Origin: Owenia fusiformis
Lineage: Eukaryota; Annelida; Polychaeta; Sabellida; Oweniidae
Length of the DNA stretch: 64,000 nt
Assembly: GCA_903813345.2 (NCBI GenBank)
Contig: CAIIXF020000005.1
Coordinates: forward strand, 26,663,375-26,727,374
Direction: 5' to 3'
Shown here: one piece after another, positions 23,701-32,700 of the stretch
Layout of the letters: each line of letters opens with the position of its first letter
Position numbering within the stretch: the first letter of the stretch is position 1
Position numbers and translations under genes: made by a program
Notes under the pieces: generated by a model
Databases searched by the model: none
Seen by the model: only the letters and a program-made list of their open reading frames with translations
What the model was told of the DNA's origin: nothing

Positions 23701-26700
23701 TTTGTATTGAAGTCAATGGAGCTGAAGGTCGGCTATATATTCCTGTATAGCCGCCAAACCTTTTACCATGACAATCTTATGACATCATCGGGACGTCATG
23801 TTTCATTTCTTCCTAATTTCACTCGCACACAGACACGTGGCATCATTGATATAACGTAGCCATGATATAAAAGTATTGTCGGACCTGGCCAAAATCTGGT
23901 AGTGTGGTTGTGGTCGGGTCACGAACAATTTTTATTATTTATTATGGGATTCTCACTGGTCTTATGTGGGCGCAGACCTGGTTTGGTGGTACTGCTTTCA
24001 CTGAAAGGGGAGGTTGTTACACATATGCATACAGAATACAGATATACAGTTTTTATAATTTATTAACACTAATTTTTAACAACAAATAAAACACAAATGT
24101 CCATGTAATAATTAACTCTGAGTTGTCTTGTTGCTCTTCTCTTGTTTGCACTCTGCTCTACTTTTACTCTTCTTCACTCTGTTCAGGGGTTACTCTGCTT
24201 TACTCTTCTGTTCTCTACCCACATTTACTCTGCTTTAGTTTCACTCTGTTCAGCTCTTCTTACTCTTTATTCTGCTCTGGTTACTCTTTACTCCTTTCTG
24301 TTCTGCTCCGTTACTCTTTATTACTCATTTGTTCTGCTCTGCTTACTCTTTACTCCTTTCTGTTCTGGTTTACTCTGTTCTGCTCTCTTTATTCCGCTCT
24401 GCTCTGCTTACTCTTTACTCCTCTGTTCTGGTTACTCAGGATTACTCTTCTTCAGCCCGGGTAACTCTTCTTTACTCTTCACCGCTCTGCTCTACTCAGG
24501 GTTACTCTTCTTCAGCCTGGGTTACTCTTTACTCCTTTCTGTTCTGCTCTGCTTACTCTTTACTCCTCTCTGCTCTGGTTTACTCTGTTCTGCTCAGGTT
24601 ACTCTTTACTCCTTTCTGTTTCTGCTCTGCTTACTCTTTACTCCTTTCTGTTCTGCTCTGCTTACTCTTTACTCCTCTCTGCTCTGGTTTACTCTGTTCT
24701 GCTCTCTTTATTGCGCTCTGCTCTGCTTACTCTCTATTCTGCTCTGGTCACTCTTTATTCCGCTCTGCTTACTCTTTACCATGTTCTGCTCTGCTTACTC
24801 TTTAATCTATTCTGCACTGCTTACTCTTTAATCGGCTCTGCTCTGCTTACTCTTTAATCTGCTCTGCTTACTCTTTAATCTGCTCTGCTTACTCTTTATT
24901 CTGTTCTGCTCTGCTTACTCTTTATTCTGCTCTGCTTACTCAGGACTGCTCTTCTTCAGCCTGGGTTACTCTTCTTCAGCCTGGGTTACTCTTCTTTACT
25001 CCTATCTGCTCTGGTTTACTCTGTTCTGCTCAGGTTACTCTTTACTCCCTTCTGTTCTGCTCTGCTTACTCTTTACTCCTTTCTGTTCTGCTCTGCTTAC
25101 TCTTTACTCCTCTCTGCTCTGGTTTACTCTGTTCTGCTCTCTTTATTCCGCTCTGCTCTGCTTACTCTCTATTCTCCTCTGGATACTCTTTATTCCGCTC
25201 TGCTTACTCTTTACCCTGGTCTGCTCTGCTTACTCTTTACTCTATTCTGCACTGCTTACTCTTTAATCTGCTCTGCTCTGCTTACTCTTTAATCTGCTCT
25301 GCTTACTCTTTAATCTGCTCTGCTTACTCTTTACTCTATTCTGCACTGCTTACTCTTTAATCTGCTCTGCTCTGCTTACTCTTCAATCTGCTCTGCTTAC
25401 TCTTTAATCTGCTCTGCTTACTCTTTATTCTGTTCTGCTCTGCTTACTCATTATTCTGCTCTGCTTACTCTTTATTCTGTTCTGCTCTGCTTACTCATTA
25501 TTCTGCTCTGCTTACTCAGGACTGCTCTTCTTCAGCCTGGGTTACTCTTCTTTACTCCTCTTGGCGAATAGATTGGGAATATCGATCAAATTCTGAGATT
25601 AGACCCAACTATCTGCCCTCAAAGGAAATAAAGCGATCACTTCAGTTGGAATCCCTGTTGTTCCAAAAAACACTCCTCCAGACGAGTAATTCGGGAATAT
25701 CAATCAAATTCTGAGATTAGACCCAAATTACTAGTCACATAATAAATCTGCTACCCCACAAATACACTTGCTCTTGGTGGGACTCAAGAATGTCAATCAA
25801 ATTCTGAGATTAGACTTGAGCCACATGTGAACCGGAAGTCATACAAGATGGCGGACTTGCTGAGGATTGTTGGAAAATGATGATGCAATCACAAAATAGC
25901 CACGCTGATTAGCAAAGAATCATCAAGTAAAACCCTCTAATTCTACCTCAGAATGAATTATAAACTCAAATCAACACTCACAAATTCTCCAAAACGTCTT
26001 CTAGGCGCCTCTAGACTGCAACTTCTCTGGCAGTACTCCCTGGTCAACACATCAGGCCAAACGGCTCTATATCCAAGTGTCACTGTTGATTCCCGTCACA
26101 AAACAGTGAAAATACTCCATAAACTCCAATATCCACGATTAAACTCCAAAATTCCTCACATCGAGTAATACTCCATCATAAAATCACCTTTCCGCCATCA
26201 ACATCATGAGCCAGCTTCTAAAAATGACACTACAGGTCCTTACTCTGTGACTTCTTGAGCTAGACTAACATCAGGTGTTCAGATCATGTGCTATCTCAAC
26301 CCACTAATGAGATGCATAGGGAAGCTATCTGATTGGCTACAGCTGGACTGAGCTGGTGTGTTTACTCCATTTGGTGATGCATTGTGGGAAATCACTATAG
26401 CAATGTCAATCAAGTAGCCTCTAATTGCTGATGACTCATAACCATGTGGCCTATTTCTCCTACAGGTTGACCAATTCTAGGGCAAGGGTCCCCGCACAAG
26501 CAAAGAGTAAGGTTACTCTTACTCTTACTCCCAGCTTACTCCTTGAGTTTATGGTTACTCCTAAGTTACTCCTTGATCGTTGCACTTACTCTTAGTTTAC
26601 TCCTTAACTTACTAGCAGCACATGAAGTGTTAATTATGAATAAAATAGTCTAAAAAAATAACAAAAAGTGGGGAATTTCTAAATTTCCCACACACCCCCC

Positions 26701-29700
26701 ATCTTAAATCAATGCGCCCTCGCATTGCTACTCCTAACTTAACAATTAGTAACCAACTTTCTTAATCCACAATTCCATGAACTACAAAAACAACATATTC
26801 GAACATTTAACATCTCAGAGTGTATGATGTTACAATTACTCATCATCACCTTACATTAACTCAAAAAGCTTAAATATCTCTTCATAAAATTATCACATAT
26901 TTTAATACAATAACAATAAACTACAGGTTTCTAAATAAAACTGCTCCTTTACCACTACAACGTGTACAAATGCACATGTGTTACTTACAAGCAAACATCT
27001 TAAAATAACTCATATACTCCTGTCTATCACTGTTCATATACACCTACATCACTAAATGTCTTTAAATATACCCATAATAACCTTTACTCCTCAATCTGTA
27101 AACATTGATCTATCAGTGCAACTAAATTAAGAGTTCATAACTTATCACTTTCTATGTGCACACACAATGTGCTGCTACAGGAGTTTGTGTTCCTTGGTCG
27201 ATCTGTGTACTCATAGTGACCACTAGCTCTTTTGATGGTCCTTGGAGGTTTGTCCCATCTCTGTAGTCTGTTCCTCTTCCTTCCTTATTCCTCTGATTAA
27301 GTCCAATCGCTTCACGTTTCAATCTTGGCATCTCCATCTTACTCATCACCACCTTTCTCCTTAAAGCAGACTCTCTTCTATCACTCACCAAGGATCCGTG
27401 TATAGAAAATATCCCTTCTTCCCCATTGGGTGGCAACTTCTCACTCTTAGAATCTTTACTCATCCCCAAGTCATCTTCTCTATTCATCCACCCATTGGCT
27501 CTACTCCTGGTGAACAGCCATCTCTGACTTCTACTCTTTTGGGGGCCTCTATGAGTAGAATCATCATAATCACTCCTTGCTGACTCAGGAGCTGGAGTAA
27601 CCTTCTTCATTTCACTCTGCATGTTATAACTTCTAGGAGGTTGTCTTCTCTTACTCCCTTGCAACATCTTAGTCTGAGTAGGCACTCCTCTCTCCTTGCT
27701 ACCCTCGTGAGTAACTCTTCTCACCTTCCTCACTTGAGGTGGCTTCCCCGGAGTACAACTTCGGAAATTACTCTCTTGAAACTGAGTAGACAACACCCCC
27801 TTCTTCCTCTGCTCTAAATCCTTGCTCTGAGTATGCTTACTCTTTAGTGAGCAATTCTTCTTCTGTGGTTGGCTGGAGGAGCACAGCATTATTTCTGCTA
27901 CATCATGTTTCCTCTCCTCACGGTCCTGTCTGTTGAAATAAATTCTAAGATCAGCATAGTCTATAATTGCTCCGCTTGCAGACAAGTACTCTGACCCAAG
28001 GATACCATCTTGGGCGATATCTGCTACCACAATATTCATCGGCATAAACTTACCATCCAACTCAATATCACACGAAATCATCCCAAATACAGCTAAGTGG
28101 GATCCATCTGCCTGAGTGAAAAGTCGATCTAAGGGCCTCAAGGTAGGGCGATGTCTCTTTGGGATCCGATTGTAGCACCCCCACCCTAGCATACTGCTTA
28201 CAGCTCCTGAATCCACAAGGAACTCCATCCTAGTCCCACAGATATCAACATCTGCTATAATTTTCCTAACTGGCTCCTCACTATTCGCTGAAGTTATCTC
28301 CTCATACCTGTCTGCCATAAACCTCACAGGAGTAACAGAATTGGTTGTATTTGTCCTGGATTGGCCTTTCTCTCTTCTTGGCATCTCTGGTAGTGGACAG
28401 TCGTATGACAAGTGACCTGGTTTGTTACAATTGTAGCATGTCAATGTGGGACACCTTCTCACTATATGTCCGTCCTCTCCACATTTTCTACAGGTGGACA
28501 CGCGTTTGGAGGACCCTCTGTTAGCGATTTCAGCTATTCCTTTACTTATTTCTTTACTCATCTGTCCAAGTGTCTCTTTGAGTGTTTCCCCCAACTGCTT
28601 TCCCATCTCCATTTGCATTCGTTCCAGTTGAGTGCATATATCTTCTCCCTCTTCAACGTGCAGGATTTTATGATCCCTCTTTGACTTCAGGCCCTTTCTT
28701 ATTCTTTCTGATTCCCGGTAGCTTTCTTCTTTTATAGCTACTTCAATTGCTTTATCAAGTGTTTCGGGATCCTTCCTGTGTATTGCCTCTCTTAAGTCAT
28801 CGTCGGGTATGGCTTGCTCGAAGCTTCTTCTAGCCAGCCTGTCCTGAGCATTCCTGCTCATCTCCGGGTAGGCGAGTGAAGTCAAACGTCGGATGTTTTG
28901 GCCTAAACTCGGAAGGGATTCTTTCGGCTTACGCGTGCGACTGCACAACTCAGCCTCATAGACGTCTGCCTTCCCTCCAGGGCCGAACCTCTTCTCCAGT
29001 GCCATAAGTAAATCTTCATAGGAGTATCCTTCATCCAACTCCAGGACCAACTGCTGTGCATCTCCTCTTAAATTTGTGGCCAAATATTGCTTCTTCTCTT
29101 GTGGGGTCCAACCATTATTCTCAACACAGGTGGCAAAATAGGCCCTGTAATCTTTCCATGGTGCACTACCATCAAAGGTCTGTGTGGGCTTTATTCTTGT
29201 TCGAGTATTAGAACTCTTGGTAGACTCTATCAACTTCGAACACATGTTCGAACACATGTCAACCATCTTGGCCATTAGCATTGGGTTCGACTCCTCATCT
29301 ACCTTCTTCATCGGCATATACTCTTCCTGCTCTCTGGTAGACTGTCTTGGTTTAGCTTCATGTAGGGGCTCTCTAGGCTGGGGTCTCAGTTCAGTATAGT
29401 CATCCATATTAGGGCAAGTAGCACTATTCGTGAGGTCATCTCGTTTCCTTTCCTCCCAATGGCCTAGATAGGAATCCCTCGTACCATAGTACTCCCCATC
29501 TCCTCTCTGCACCCCAGAGTAGTGTTCTGTACTCTTCTGTCTCTCTGCAGGGAGTAGTGGAGTAGGCCTTCCTGGCTCTCTCGATGGCTCATGGGAACCT
29601 GTCCTGTACTCCTCTGATACTGGCTCTCTGCTACCCCCCATCTTGGCATCTGGTGCCCATTCGCTTCCGAGATGTGATGCCAACTCTTTCCCACTGTATC

Positions 29701-32700
29701 CATCTTGTCTCTGTAGTGAGAGTTTCTTCGTATAAATTCCGGAGCACACTTCTCCATGGGCCTGTGAACTTACTCTACTCTTTTGCTCTGGCTCCAAGTT
29801 TGCAGTCACTGTATTTCCGCTACTCATCATTTGCTCCTTCTCCAATTTCTCAGGAGTCAAGTGACTGTCATCTTTAGCAGCAGGGAGGCGCTGAACTATA
29901 TCCGACAGGAGGCCCTTGAACTCTTGTTGAGCCTCTCGATGGGTTGTATTCAGACTCTCTATCTGTCTCTGTATCTCTCCTTGACTCAAATGGACTTCTC
30001 TTCGAAGGCCTTCCTGCCCGGAGTACACTTCTCTTCTGAGGTATTCATACTGCTGTGCTTGGGCCTTCATCTGGCTGCTTAACGCAGACATCTGGAGTTG
30101 CTGACTATGTAACTCCTGTTCCAGGGGCATGGTAACCCCAGGAGATCTTCCCTCCAGCACAGTCGAAGTTAAAGGAAAGCCTCTCGATGGCGTCATCCCA
30201 TACCCTACTCCTGGTACCATATAACCCGTCTTAGACCTTGCTCCTTCGGGATTTTCTTCCACTTCTCTTGTGGAATCTACTCCACACATCCCTGGCACTG
30301 TATCATCTAGCTCCATGTCCACTTGGGTGTAGTCCCCCTTGAAGAACACAGTGTTGTCCGCAGACTCCTCTTCCTGTTGTCCTCCTTCCATCCTGGAAAC
30401 TATACCATCAGGCCCTTCTTCCTGTTTAGAAGCCATTTTCTTCTCTTAAGTCTTTGTTCCCCGTCAGCAAATAATCCCACCGCTGCCACCAATGTCGGAC
30501 CTGGCCAAAATCTGGTAGTGTGGTTGTGGTCGGGTCACGAACAATTTTTATTATTTATTATGGGATTCTCACTGGTCTTATGTGGGCGCAGACCTGGTTT
30601 GGTGGTACTGCTTTCACTGAAAGGGGAGGTTGTTACACATATGCATACAGAATACAGATATACAGTTTTTATAATTTATTAACACTAATTTTTAACAACA
30701 AATAAAACACAAATGTCCATGTAATAATTAACTCTGAGTTGTCTTGTTGCTCTTCTCTTGTTTGCACTCTGCTCTACTTTTACTCTTCTTCACTCTGTTC
30801 AGGGGTTACTCTGCTTTACTCTTCTGTTCTCTACCCACATTTACTCTGCTTTAGTTTCACTCTGTTCAGCTCTTCTTACTCTTTATTCTGCTCTGGTTAC
30901 TCTTTACTCCTTTCTGTTCTGCTCCGTTACTCTTTATTACTCATTTGTTCTGCTCTGCTTACTCTTTACTCCTTTCTGTTCTGGTTTACTCTGTTCTGCT
31001 CTCTTTATTCCGCTCTGCTCTGCTTACTCTTTACTCCTCTGTTCTGGTTACTCAGGATTACTCTTCTTCAGCCCGGGTAACTCTTCTTTACTCTTCACCG
31101 CTCTGCTCTACTCAGGGTTACTCTTCTTCAGCCTGGGTTACTCTTTACTCCTTTCTGTTCTGCTCTGCTTACTCTTTACTCCTCTCTGCTCTGGTTTACT
31201 CTGTTCTGCTCAGGTTACTCTTTACTCCTTTCTGTTTCTGCTCTGCTTACTCTTTACTCCTTTCTGTTCTGCTCTGCTTACTCTTTACTCCTCTCTGCTC
31301 TGGTTTACTCTGTTCTGCTCTCTTTATTGCGCTCTGCTCTGCTTACTCTCTATTCTGCTCTGGTCACTCTTTATTCCGCTCTGCTTACTCTTTACCATGT
31401 TCTGCTCTGCTTACTCTTTAATCTATTCTGCACTGCTTACTCTTTAATCGGCTCTGCTCTGCTTACTCTTTAATCTGCTCTGCTTACTCTTTATTCTGTT
31501 CTGCTCTGCTTACTCTTTATTCTGCTCTGCTTACTCAGGACTGCTCTTCTTCAGCCTGGGTTACTCTTCTTCAGCCTGGGTTACTCTTCTTTACTCCTAT
31601 CTGCTCTGGTTTACTCTGTTCTGCTCAGGTTACTCTTTACTCCCTTCTGTTCTGCTCTGCTTACTCTTTACTCCTTTCTGTTCTGCTCTGCTTACTCTTT
31701 ACTCCTCTCTGCTCTGGTTTACTCTGTTCTGCTCTCTTTATTCCGCTCTGCTCTGCTTACTCTCTATTCTCCTCTGGATACTCTTTATTCCGCTCTGCTT
31801 ACTCTTTACCCTGGTCTGCTCTGCTTACTCTTTACTCTTTAATCTGCTCTGCTCTGCTTACTCTTTAATCTGCTCTGCTTACTCTTTAATCTGCTCTGCT
31901 TACTCTTTACTCTATTCTGCACTGCTTACTCTTTAATCTGCTCTGCTCTGCTTACTCTTCAATCTGCTCTGCTTACTCTTTAATCTGCTCTGCTTACTCT
32001 TTATTCTGTTCTGCTCTGCTTACTCATTATTCTGCTCTGCTTACTCTTTATTCTGTTCTGCTCTGCTTACTCATTATTCTGCTCTGCTTACTCAGGACTG
32101 CTCTTCTTCAGCCTGGGTTACTCTTCTTTACTCCTCTTGGCGAATAGATTGGGAATATCGATCAAATTCTGAGATTAGACCCAACTATCTGCCCTCAAAG
32201 GAAATAAAGCGATCACTTCAGTTGGAATCCCTGTTGTTCCAAAAAACACTCCTCCAGACGAGTAATTCGGGAATATCAATCAAATTCTGAGATTAGACCC
32301 AAATTACTAGTCACATAATAAATCTGCTACCCCACAAATACACTTGCTCTTGGTGGGACTCAAGAATGTCAATCAAATTCTGAGATTAGACTTGAGCCAC
32401 ATGTGAACCGGAAGTCATACAAGATGGCGGACTTGCTGAGGATTGTTGGAAAATGATGATGCAATCACAAAATAGCCACGCTGATTAGCAAAGAATCATC
32501 AAGTAAAACCCTCTAATTCTACCTCAGAATGAATTATAAACTCAAATCAACACTCACAAATTCTCCAAAACGTCTTCTAGGCGCCTCTAGACTGCAACTT
32601 CTCTGGCAGTACTCCCTGGTCAACACATCAGGCCAAACGGCTCTATATCCAAGTGTCACTGTTGATTCCCGTCACAAAACAGTGAAAATACTCCATAAAC

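Noticed and set aside
24142-24831. 229-codon plus-strand open frame (also at 30758-31447)
   Set aside because: Lies in the CT-rich LTR array; leucine/serine/cysteine-only composition and periodicity come from the repeat unit, and it is duplicated with the LTR.
26693-27151. Reverse transcriptase or integrase remnant after Gag-PR
   Set aside because: Too short, stops in all frames, no RT or integrase motif seen on the minus strand.
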